Source: Actinophytocola sp050699935 (lineage in GTDB: Bacteria > Actinomycetota > Actinomycetes > Mycobacteriales > Pseudonocardiaceae). From it: DNA of 64,000 bases. A program made the translations under genes and the position numbers. Shown here in pieces: positions 41,738 through 48,849 of this stretch. The notes below the pieces were generated by a model that did not search any database, was not told where the DNA came from, and saw only the letters and a program-made list of their open reading frames with translations. Location of the stretch: positions 4,771 to 68,770 of the forward strand of contig NZ_JBOHGB010000019.1 in assembly GCF_050699935.1 (NCBI RefSeq), given 5' to 3'. Position 1 is the stretch's first letter. Every line of letters begins with the position of its first letter.

Positions 41738-42313
41738 GTGAAGCGAGTGGCAGTCGCCGTGGTCGTCTCCGCCGTCCTGGCCGCACTGGGCACGGCGCCG
41801 GGCACGGCGGCGGGCACGGCGGCCGACATCACGCTCACCGGCAGCGACCCGGCCGAGGGCGCCGCGCTCGCGGCCGCGCCGGAGCGGATCACGCTGACGT
41901 TCAGCGAGCCCGTCGACCCCGAGCTGGTCGTCATCTTCGTGACCGGTGCCGACCGCGTCGCCTGGACGGTCGGGGAGATCACGGCCGAGGGCAACACCCT
42001 GACCATGCCGGTGAACTCGTCCGGGCCGGCCGGGCCGTGCATCGCCCGCTACACGATCGCGTCCGGTGACGATCCCGTCCGCGGCACCGTGAGCTTCACG
42101 CTGACCGAGCCGGTTGCGAGCCGGCCGGCGACCGCGGCCGCGGAGCCGACCGCGTTGACCGCCATCGCCGGCAGGCGCGCCGGCGATGGCGGGGACATCG
42201 TGCCATTGTGGATCTGGGTCGTGCTGGGCTCGGCCGCCGCCGGGCTCGCGGTGGGTGCCCTGCTCGTCCGCCGCCGCACGCCGCGCGGGCTCGTGAGCCG
42301 GCATCGGCTGTGA
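41738..42313 (+). CDS. CopC-domain exported membrane protein without the usual copper ligands
   Basis: 191 residues. Signal peptide (MKRVAVAVVVSAVLAALGTA, then repeated GTA), a CopC beta-sandwich (SDPAEGAALAAAPERITLTF, EPVDPELVVIFVTG, RYTIASGDDPVRGTVSFTL), a linker, one membrane helix (PLWIWVVLGSAAAGLAVGAL) and a basic tail. In copper-binding CopC the mature N-terminal His and the later DxH motif bind Cu(II). Here the mature start is ADITLTGSDP and the later motif reads GDDP, so neither histidine is present. GTG start; GGAGG lies 13 bases upstream, a long spacing. Confidence 0.82.
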   Translation: MKRVAVAVVVSAVLAALGTAPGTAAGTAADITLTGSDPAEGAALAAAPERITLTFSEPVDPELVVIFVTGADRVAWTVGEITAEGNTLTMPVNSSGPAGPCIARYTIASGDDPVRGTVSFTLTEPVASRPATAAAEPTALTAIAGRRAGDGGDIVPLWIWVVLGSAAAGLAVGALLVRRRTPRGLVSRHRL

Positions 42314-42382
42314 GTTGGCACACCGCCGGGTAAGGGCACGCCACCGCCGGGCGCTGAACGGCATGACGAGAAGGAGAGAGCC

Positions 42383-42892
42383 ATGACCACGTCGACCGAA
42401 CGGGCCGTCCTCGCCGGCGGCTGCTTCTGGGGGATGCAGGACCTGATCCGCAAGCAGCCGGGGGTGGCATCCACCCGCGTCGGCTACACCGGCGGCGAGG
42501 TGCTCAACCCGACCTACCGCGACCACCACGGGCACGCGGAGGCCATCGAGATCGTCTTCGACCCGGCGGTGACCAGCTACCGGGCGCTGCTGGAGTTCTT
42601 CTTCCAGATCCACGACCCGACGACGAGGAACCGGCAGGGCAACGACATCGGCACCAGCTACCGGTCGGCGATCTTCTACTCGGGCGACGAGCAGCGCCGG
42701 ATCGCGGAGGCCACGATCGCCGACGTGAACGCGTCCGGGCGCTGGCCCGCCGAGGTCGTGACCGAGCTGTCCGGCGACTGGACGTTCTGGGACGCCGAGT
42801 CCGAGCACCAGGACTACCTCGAGAAGCACCCGGGCGGCTACACCTGCCACTACGTCCGTCCGGAGTGGACACTCTCGAAGGCCGAAGCCTAA
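42383..42892 (+). CDS. msrA: Peptide methionine sulfoxide reductase MsrA
   Basis: 169 residues. The catalytic Cys14 lies in GGCFWGMQDL, followed by VGYTGG, FFQIHDPTTRNRQGNDIGTSYRS and HQDYLEKHPGGYTCHY, all hallmarks of MsrA. The resolving cysteine is not in the C-terminal pattern of E. coli MsrA; TCHY near the end is the only other candidate. It reduces methionine-S-sulfoxide using thioredoxin. The start follows AAGGAGAGAG. A palindromic repeat follows the stop. Confidence 0.93.
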   Translation: MTTSTERAVLAGGCFWGMQDLIRKQPGVASTRVGYTGGEVLNPTYRDHHGHAEAIEIVFDPAVTSYRALLEFFFQIHDPTTRNRQGNDIGTSYRSAIFYSGDEQRRIAEATIADVNASGRWPAEVVTELSGDWTFWDAESEHQDYLEKHPGGYTCHYVRPEWTLSKAEA

Positions 42893-42897
42893 CCGCC

Positions 42898-42944
42898 TGG
42901 AAGGACGCCTTACGGACGCTCGACGTCCGTAAGGCGTCCTTCCA
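42898..42944. repeat. Palindromic repeat, copy 4 of 5 (most perfect)
   Basis: Arms 42898-42918 and 42924-42944 are complementary over 21 bases without a mismatch, around the 5-base loop CTCGA. It lies between msrA and the MobA-MoaD gene, both rightward, so it can end msrA transcripts. Confidence 0.85.
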
Positions 42945-42962
42945 CGCGCTATTCTCGCGGAC

Positions 42963-43808
42963 ATGGCGACTTCGGCGGGCGTCGTGCTCGCGGGCGGGCG
43001 CTCCACCCGGATGGGAGAGCCGAAGGCCTGGCTGGCCTGGCACGGCTCGACGCTGCTCTACCGCGCGACGGCCGTGCTCGCGCGGACCGTCGACGGGCCC
43101 GTCGTCGTCGTTGCCGCGCCCGGGCAGCGGCTGCCGGACCTGCCCGCCGGTGTCACCGTGGTCGAGGATCCCGTCGAGGGGCTGGGCCCGATGCAGGGTC
43201 TCGCGCGCGGGCTCGCCGCGGTCGCGGACCGGGCCGGGGGCGCGTTCGTCTGCTCCACCGACCTGCCGTTCCTGCACCCGGCGTACGTCCGGCGGGTGCT
43301 GCGCGCGCTGACCGACGGCGTCGACGTCGTGCTGCCCGTGGCGCGCGGGTACCGGCAGCCGCTCGCCGCGGCCTACCGCACGAGCCTCGCCGGGCTGATC
43401 GGCGAGCTGCTGGGCGAGGGGCAGCTGCGCCCGGGCATGCTGTTCGAGCACTGCGCGGTGTGCCGGCTCGATGACGCGGAGCTGCTCGCCGACGCCGCGC
43501 TGGCACGGCTCGACCCGGAGCTGGAGTCCGTGGTGAACGTCAACACCCCGCGGGACTACCGGGCGGCTCAGGACCGCGAGCCGCCGGAGGTCGTGGTCGA
43601 GCGGTTCGGCGCGCTGGCGAAGAACGGCGGGCACCGGCCGCACCGGGTACGCGCGGCGACGATCGGGGAGGCGGCCGAGCGGGTCGGGCTCACCCTCGAC
43701 CGGCACGTCGTGGCCGCGCTCAACGGGGACCAGATGACTGGCGACGGGCGGCAGCCGCTCGTCGCGGGGGACACCCTGGCCTTCCTGTCGGCCGACGCCG
43801 GTGGATGA
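42963..43808 (+). CDS. MobA-MoaD fusion: molybdopterin nucleotidyltransferase with ThiS-like tail
   Basis: 281 residues. Residues 1-195 are MobA-like: VVLAGGRSTRMGEPKAWL with the nucleotide-binding motif, EDPVEGLGPMQGLARGL, CSTDLPFLHP and VNVNTPRDYRAA. Residues 200-281 form a MoaD/ThiS-like ubiquitin fold (VVERFGALAKNGGHRPH, AAERVGLTLDRHVVAALNGD, PLVAGDTLAFLSADAGG) that ends in Gly-Gly, the residue pair that carries the thiocarboxylate in MoaD. MobA adds GMP (or CMP) to the pterin; MoaD gives sulfur to it. Here both are one protein, placed 17 bases before a tungsten-type oxidoreductase gene. MoaD-like proteins commonly accompany aor genes. Confidence 0.85.
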   Translation: MATSAGVVLAGGRSTRMGEPKAWLAWHGSTLLYRATAVLARTVDGPVVVVAAPGQRLPDLPAGVTVVEDPVEGLGPMQGLARGLAAVADRAGGAFVCSTDLPFLHPAYVRRVLRALTDGVDVVLPVARGYRQPLAAAYRTSLAGLIGELLGEGQLRPGMLFEHCAVCRLDDAELLADAALARLDPELESVVNVNTPRDYRAAQDREPPEVVVERFGALAKNGGHRPHRVRAATIGEAAERVGLTLDRHVVAALNGDQMTGDGRQPLVAGDTLAFLSADAGG

Positions 43809-43824
43809 GGCATACAGTCGGGGT

Positions 43825-45651
43825 ATGGCGTCGGGTGGCTTCTTCGGACGCGCGCTGGTCGTGGACATCGGCGGGGACGTGGGTGTCGGTGCCGGCGGCC
43901 GCGCGGCGACGGGTACGCCCCTGGAGCTGGAAGACCGGGTGCTGCGCTCCTACCTCGGTGGCGTCGGCCTCGGCACGTGGCTCCTGCACCGGCTCGCCCC
44001 GCCGCGCGTCGACCCACTCGACCCGGCCGCGCCGCTGGCGTTCGTGTTCTCCTCGCTCGTCGGCACCCCGCTGACCACCAGCGCCAAGTTCGCCGTCGTC
44101 GCGAAGTCGCCGCTGACCGGGCTGCTCACCGACGCGCTCGCGTCCAGCCAGTTCGCCATCGCCGGCAAGCTCACCGGCCACGACGCGATCGTGATCCGCG
44201 GCCGTGCGGACGAGCTGTCCGTGCTCCTCGTGGACGGTGACGGTGCCCGCCTCGAGCCCGCGCCGGAGCTCGCCGGGCTGCCGGCCGCCGAGACGGAAAC
44301 CCTGGCGCGGCAACGGTTCGGGCGTGGCTGGCGAACGGCGGCCATCGGGCCGGCCGGCGAGCGGGGCGTGCGGTACGCGACGATCAGCCACGACGGCCGG
44401 CACGCCGGACGCGGGGGACTCGGCGCGGTGCTGGGCGCCAAGAACATCAAGGCGGTACTGGTGAAGTCGGCGACCAAGGTGGGCGTCGCCGACCAGGCCG
44501 GCGTCCTCGCCGCCGCCCGCGACCTGCGCAAGCGCAGCTTCGGCCCGGCCACCGCCAAGTACCGCGAGCTGGGCACGCTCGCGAACCTGCTGGCGTTCAA
44601 CGCGGTCAGCACGCTGCCCACCCGCAACTTCACCGCCGCCACGTTCGACGACGCGCCCCGGCTCGCGGCCGAGGAGCTGCACGAGCTGCGTGGCGTGGCC
44701 CGCAACAGCTGCGCGTCCTGCTCCATCGGCTGCGAGCACATCTACGCTCGCAAGGGCGGCGGCAGCCAGCGGATGGAGTACGAGAACGTGTTCGCGCTCG
44801 GCCCGCTGTGCGGGGTGTCCGACCCCGACGACGTGTTCGCCGCCAGCGCGCGCTGCGACGAGCTGGGCATCGACACGATCTCCGCCGGCGGCACGATCGC
44901 CTGGGCCATGGAGTGCGTGGAGAAGGGCCTCATCGACGCGCCGTGGCTGCGCTTCGGCGACGGCGCGGCGCTGCTGCGGGCGCTCGAGGAGATCGGCGAG
45001 CGCAAGGCGGGCCTGGGGGAGCTGCTCGCGCACGGCTCACGCCACGCGGCCGCGCTGGTCGGCCAGGGCTCGATCGACTTCGCGCCGCAGGTCAAGGGGC
45101 TCGAGCTGCCCGGCTACGAGCCACGCAGCCTGCAGTCCATGGCACTCGGCCTCGCCGTGAACGCCCGCGGTGCCGACCACAACCGTTCTGGCGCCTACGA
45201 GGCCGACCTGTCCGGGCGGCTGGACCGCTTCGACGGCGGCGCCGCACACGTGGCCGCGGCCGTCGACACCGAAGACCGGGCCGCGGTCATGGACTCGATG
45301 ATCTTGTGCAAGTTCCTCCGCGGCGTGTTCGAGGACCCCTTCACCGAGTGGGCCAGGCTGCTCGCGCTGGTCACCGGCTGGGACCTCGACGCGGGCGAGT
45401 TGCGCGGCGCCGCGCGCCGGATCGTGCGGGCGAAGCGGGCGTTCAACCTGCGGGAAGGCGCCACCGCGGCCGACGACACGCTGCCCGCGCGGATGCTCGC
45501 GACACCGCTGGAGCTGGGCTCCGGACGCAGCGCCGAGCTGAGCGCCGACCGGCTGTGGTCGATGGTCTCCGGCTACTACGCGGCACGCGGGCTGGACGAG
45601 GAAGGCAAGGTGGTTCCGGCGGACCTAGCGGATCTTCTACTCGACGCCTAG
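43825..45651 (+). CDS. aor: Aldehyde:ferredoxin oxidoreductase family (tungsten/molybdenum) enzyme
   Basis: 608 residues. The N-terminal domain has the bis-pterin-binding wording (YLGGVGLGTWLLHRLAP, TTSAKFAVVAKSPLTGLLTDAL, LGAVLGAKNIKAVLVK). The [4Fe-4S] cysteines are Cys296, Cys299 and Cys303 (SCASCSIGC) and Cys495 (ILCKFLRG), nearly the same spacing as in Pyrococcus AOR. Enzymes of this family oxidise aldehydes or, in reverse, reduce acids with low-potential electrons. No ferredoxin gene is adjacent; the formate dehydrogenase proteins downstream could provide Fe-S and NAD modules. It starts 17 bases after the MobA-MoaD stop and is followed by palindromic repeat copy 5. Confidence 0.9.
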   Translation: MASGGFFGRALVVDIGGDVGVGAGGRAATGTPLELEDRVLRSYLGGVGLGTWLLHRLAPPRVDPLDPAAPLAFVFSSLVGTPLTTSAKFAVVAKSPLTGLLTDALASSQFAIAGKLTGHDAIVIRGRADELSVLLVDGDGARLEPAPELAGLPAAETETLARQRFGRGWRTAAIGPAGERGVRYATISHDGRHAGRGGLGAVLGAKNIKAVLVKSATKVGVADQAGVLAAARDLRKRSFGPATAKYRELGTLANLLAFNAVSTLPTRNFTAATFDDAPRLAAEELHELRGVARNSCASCSIGCEHIYARKGGGSQRMEYENVFALGPLCGVSDPDDVFAASARCDELGIDTISAGGTIAWAMECVEKGLIDAPWLRFGDGAALLRALEEIGERKAGLGELLAHGSRHAAALVGQGSIDFAPQVKGLELPGYEPRSLQSMALGLAVNARGADHNRSGAYEADLSGRLDRFDGGAAHVAAAVDTEDRAAVMDSMILCKFLRGVFEDPFTEWARLLALVTGWDLDAGELRGAARRIVRAKRAFNLREGATAADDTLPARMLATPLELGSGRSAELSADRLWSMVSGYYAARGLDEEGKVVPADLADLLLDA

Positions 45652-45665
45652 CGTCGGCCACGTGC

Positions 45666-45718
45666 GCCTGGAAGGACGCCTTCCTGGCGCTCAATGTCCG
45701 AAAGGCGTCCTTCCAGGC
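45666..45718. repeat. Palindromic repeat, copy 5 of 5
   Basis: Arms 45666-45682 and 45702-45718 pair over 17 bases. It lies between the aor gene and fdhA on the same strand, suggesting that fdhA has its own promoter downstream of this terminator. Confidence 0.82.
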
Positions 45719-45744
45719 CGGCACCACGGGCAGCGGGCGCGAAC

Positions 45745-45764
45745 GGTATGCTGTATGCAATACC
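45745..45764 (+). promoter_or_regulatory. Possible operator upstream of fdhA
   Basis: GGTATGC at 45745-45751 and GCAATACC at 45757-45764 form a near-palindrome, with one extra A in the right half, between the terminator-like repeat and the fdhA start. GTATGC-type half sites resemble those of GntR/FCD regulators, but no such regulator is present in the window. Weak evidence. Confidence 0.35.
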
Positions 45765-45779
45765 GAGGACGGAGCGAGG

Positions 45780-48716
45780 ATGACGACTCTCGACGAGGCG
45801 AGCACGGCCGTTCGGACGGTGACGGCCGAGATCGACGGCCGTTCGGTGACGGTGCCGGAGGGCACCACGATCTACGACGCCGCCAAGCGGGTCGGCGTCG
45901 ACATTCCCGTGCTGTGCCACGACGAACGCTACGACCCGGTCGGCGTCTGCCGGATGTGCGTGGTCGACACCGGCGCGCGGGTCTTCGCCGCCGCATGCGT
46001 GCGCCCGTGCGAGGACGGCATGACGGTCCGGACCGACACCGAGGACCTGGAGCGCAACCGGGCCGTGCTGACCGAGCTGCTGATCTCCGACCAGCCGCCG
46101 AGGGCCGAGGACCCGAAGCAGACGACCACCGGCGACAACCTGCTGCTGGACCTGGCCGACCGGTTCGACGCCGCCCGCGAGACCACCGACCTGCCGTGTG
46201 GTTCCGGGCGGGGCCACGACTCGTCGAACCCGGTCATCGACGTCAACCACGACGCCTGCATCCTCTGCGACCGCTGTGTCCGCGCGTGCGACGACATCCA
46301 GGGCAACGACGTCATCGGCCGCTCCGGCAAGGGCTACTCGACCCGCATCGCGTTCGACCTCGACGACCCCATGGGCGCGAGCTCGTGCGTGACCTGCGGC
46401 GAGTGCGTGCAGGCCTGCCCGACCGGCGCGCTGACCAACAAGCCCATCAACAACATCCCGATCCAGCCGCGCGAGCGGCTGGACGCGGTCGACAGCGTGT
46501 GCCCGTACTGCGGCGTCGGCTGCGCGCTCACCTACTACGTGGACCGGGAGCGGGGCGCGATCGCGTTCGCCGAGGGCCGCGACCAGCCGGGTTCGCAGAG
46601 CCGGCTGTGCGTCAAGGGCCGCTACGGCTGGGACTACGCGGCCTCCCCGCAGCGGCTGACCGTGCCGCTGATCCGCACGGAGGAGGCCTACCCGAAGGGC
46701 CCGCTGTCCGCGGACGTGCGCGGTGACATGTCCGCCGACCGCCGGGTCGACGGCGGCGATCGCGGCGGCGGGAAGAAGGGCCGCGACGGGCGCCGCAAGC
46801 CGGGCGGGCTCGTGGACTACGACGAGGTCATGCCGCACTTCCGGGAGGCCACCTGGGAGGAGGCGCTCGACCTCGTCGCGCGGCGGCTGCGGGAGATCCA
46901 CGCCGAGGGCGGGCCGGGCGCGATCGCCGGGTTCGGCTCGGCGAAGTGCTCCAACGAGGAGGCCTACCTCTTCCAGAAGCTGATCCGCGTCGGGTTCGGC
47001 ACCAACAACGTCGACCACTGCACCCGGCTGTGCCACGCGTCGTCGGTCGCGGCGCTGTTCGAGGGCGTCGGCTCCGGGGCGGTGTCCACCACCTACGGCG
47101 ACGTCGCCAACGCCGACGTCGTGATCATCACCGGCTCGAACCCGACCGCCAACCACCCGGTCGCGAGCTCATTCTTCAAGCAGGCCCGCCGAAACGGCAC
47201 GAAGATCGTCTACGTCGACCCGCGAGCCAGCACGGTCGCCGAGCACGCCGACTACTACTGCCAGGTCAAGCCCGGCACGGATGTGGCGTTCTACAACGCG
47301 CTCATGCACGAGGTGATCCGCCTCGGGCTCATCGACCGGGACTTCATCGCGGCGCGCGTGTCGAACTACGAGGAGCTGGCGCGCACGGTCGCGGACTACC
47401 CGCCGGAGCGAGCCGCGCAGATCACCGGCGTGGACCCGGGCCTGATCCGCGAGGTCGCCCGGGAGTGGGGCGAGGCGAAAGCCGGCGTCATCTACTGGGG
47501 GATGGGCATCTCCCAGCACACCACCGGCACCGACAACGCCCGCTGCCTGATCGCGCTGTGCTCGATCACCGGCAACGTCGGCCGGCCCGGCACCGGGCTG
47601 CACCCGCTGCGCGGGCAGAACAACGTGCAGGGCGCGTCCGACGCCGGCCTGATCCCGATGTTCTACCCGGACTACCAGGGCGTGCACAAGGACGGCACGC
47701 GGGAGCGGTTCGAGCGGGCCTGGGGCGCGAAGCTCGACCCGAAGCGCGGCCTGACGGTCACCGAGATCGTCGGCTCGGCGCTCAAACCGGGCGGGGTGCG
47801 CGGCATGTACATGCTGGGCGAGAACCCGTTCCTGTCCGACCCGAACATCAACAAGGTGCGCAAGGCCCTGTCGGCGCTGGACTTCCTGGTGGTGCAGGAC
47901 ATCTTCCTCACCGAGACCGCCGAGTTCGCCGACGTGATCCTGCCGGCGTCGTCCTACCTGGAGAAGGACGGCAGCTACACCAACACCGACCGCCGGGTGC
48001 AGCTCGGCCGCAAGGTGATGGACCCGCCGGGCCAGGCGCGGGTGGACTGGGAGATCGTCCAGGACATCGCGCGGCGGATCGGGCTGGACTGGTCGTACTC
48101 CTCGCCGAGCGAGGTGTTCGACGAGATGGTGGCGCTCATGCCGTCGTACGCCAACCTGCGCCACGACAACCTCGGGCTGTCCGGCAAGCTGTACCCGAAC
48201 GACGACCCCGAGCACACCGACGGGACCGTGGTGATGTTCGACGAGCGGTTCAACACCGACGACGGGCTCGCCCACCTCGTGCCGGCGCAGTGGCTGCCCG
48301 CGAAGGAGCTGCCGGACGCGGAGTACCCGCTGGTGCTCAACACCGGCCGGCTGCTGGAGCACTGGCACACCGGCTCGATGACCCGCCGGTCCTTCGCGCT
48401 GGACACGATCGCCCCGGTCGCCGAGGTCTACCTGCACCCCAAGGACGCCGCCGACCGCGGGCTCGCGCACGGCGAGCTGGTCCGGGTGCGGTCCCGACGC
48501 GGCGTGATCGAGTTACTGGTGCGGGTGTCGCACCGCGAGCAGCTGGGCAACTGCTTCATCCCGTTTCACTTCCGGGAGGCGGCGGCGAACCTGCTGACGA
48601 TCGACGAGATCGACCCGTACGGCAAGATTCCCGAGTTCAAGTTCTGCGCGGTCCAGGTGGAGGCCCTGGGCGCGGATCACACACCGCCCGCGACGGTTGT
48701 AGGGGTGCAGGAATGA
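45780..48716 (+). CDS. fdhA: Formate dehydrogenase alpha subunit (Mo/W, NuoG-like)
   Basis: 978 residues. Domains in order: [2Fe-2S] ferredoxin (VLCHDERYDPVGVCRMC, AACVRPC), NuoG Cys-His segment (CGSGRGHDSSNP), two [4Fe-4S] sites (CILCDRCVRACDDIQG and CVTCGECVQACPTGAL), and the molybdopterin domain with [4Fe-4S] Cys241, 244, 248 and 277 (VCPYCGVGC). The metal ligand is Cys418, followed by His419, in HCTRLCHASS; Escherichia FdhF has selenocysteine there, so this is the cysteine form. A basic linker of about 30 residues near 320 is poorly conserved. The C-terminal dinucleotide-binding domain is complete. With the NuoE-NuoF protein it should form an NAD-linked soluble formate dehydrogenase; FdhD, needed for sulfuration, is not in the window. 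Confidence 0.92.
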   Translation: MTTLDEASTAVRTVTAEIDGRSVTVPEGTTIYDAAKRVGVDIPVLCHDERYDPVGVCRMCVVDTGARVFAAACVRPCEDGMTVRTDTEDLERNRAVLTELLISDQPPRAEDPKQTTTGDNLLLDLADRFDAARETTDLPCGSGRGHDSSNPVIDVNHDACILCDRCVRACDDIQGNDVIGRSGKGYSTRIAFDLDDPMGASSCVTCGECVQACPTGALTNKPINNIPIQPRERLDAVDSVCPYCGVGCALTYYVDRERGAIAFAEGRDQPGSQSRLCVKGRYGWDYAASPQRLTVPLIRTEEAYPKGPLSADVRGDMSADRRVDGGDRGGGKKGRDGRRKPGGLVDYDEVMPHFREATWEEALDLVARRLREIHAEGGPGAIAGFGSAKCSNEEAYLFQKLIRVGFGTNNVDHCTRLCHASSVAALFEGVGSGAVSTTYGDVANADVVIITGSNPTANHPVASSFFKQARRNGTKIVYVDPRASTVAEHADYYCQVKPGTDVAFYNALMHEVIRLGLIDRDFIAARVSNYEELARTVADYPPERAAQITGVDPGLIREVAREWGEAKAGVIYWGMGISQHTTGTDNARCLIALCSITGNVGRPGTGLHPLRGQNNVQGASDAGLIPMFYPDYQGVHKDGTRERFERAWGAKLDPKRGLTVTEIVGSALKPGGVRGMYMLGENPFLSDPNINKVRKALSALDFLVVQDIFLTETAEFADVILPASSYLEKDGSYTNTDRRVQLGRKVMDPPGQARVDWEIVQDIARRIGLDWSYSSPSEVFDEMVALMPSYANLRHDNLGLSGKLYPNDDPEHTDGTVVMFDERFNTDDGLAHLVPAQWLPAKELPDAEYPLVLNTGRLLEHWHTGSMTRRSFALDTIAPVAEVYLHPKDAADRGLAHGELVRVRSRRGVIELLVRVSHREQLGNCFIPFHFREAAANLLTIDEIDPYGKIPEFKFCAVQVEALGADHTPPATVVGVQE

Positions 48717-48726
48717 CGTGTGCCAA

Positions 48727-48818
48727 CCGCACCCAAGGGGAACGGGATGCAACTCAGCCACAAGTACGAGCCGAACTGGACGGTATCCGCCCATGGTGAC
48801 TACAAGGGTTAATTCCGG
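48727..48818 (+). repeat. Shared intergenic element, copy 2 (between fdhA and the NuoE-NuoF gene)
   Basis: The core is gap-free and 80% identical to 5223-5314. As in copy 1, GGAATGAC plus a start codon (GTG 48718, AGGA upstream) precedes it, and the frame is open through the element. In this copy the frame continues directly into the NuoE-NuoF protein instead of stopping. The predicted stem pairs 48768-48773 with 48781-48786 using partly different bases from copy 1: two pairs are improved and others become G-U. The loop CTGGA can pair with TTCCGG at 48813-48818, with C-G replaced by U-G. GGGGAGGCGGGACAG follows, as in copy 1. Confidence 0.8.
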
Positions 48819-48849
48819 GGAGGCGGGACAGACCCGTCGCGTTGCGGGT

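Noticed and set aside
45780..48716. Selenocysteine formate dehydrogenase
   Set aside because: The metal-ligand codon at residue 418 is TGC (Cys), with no in-frame TGA or SECIS-like need.
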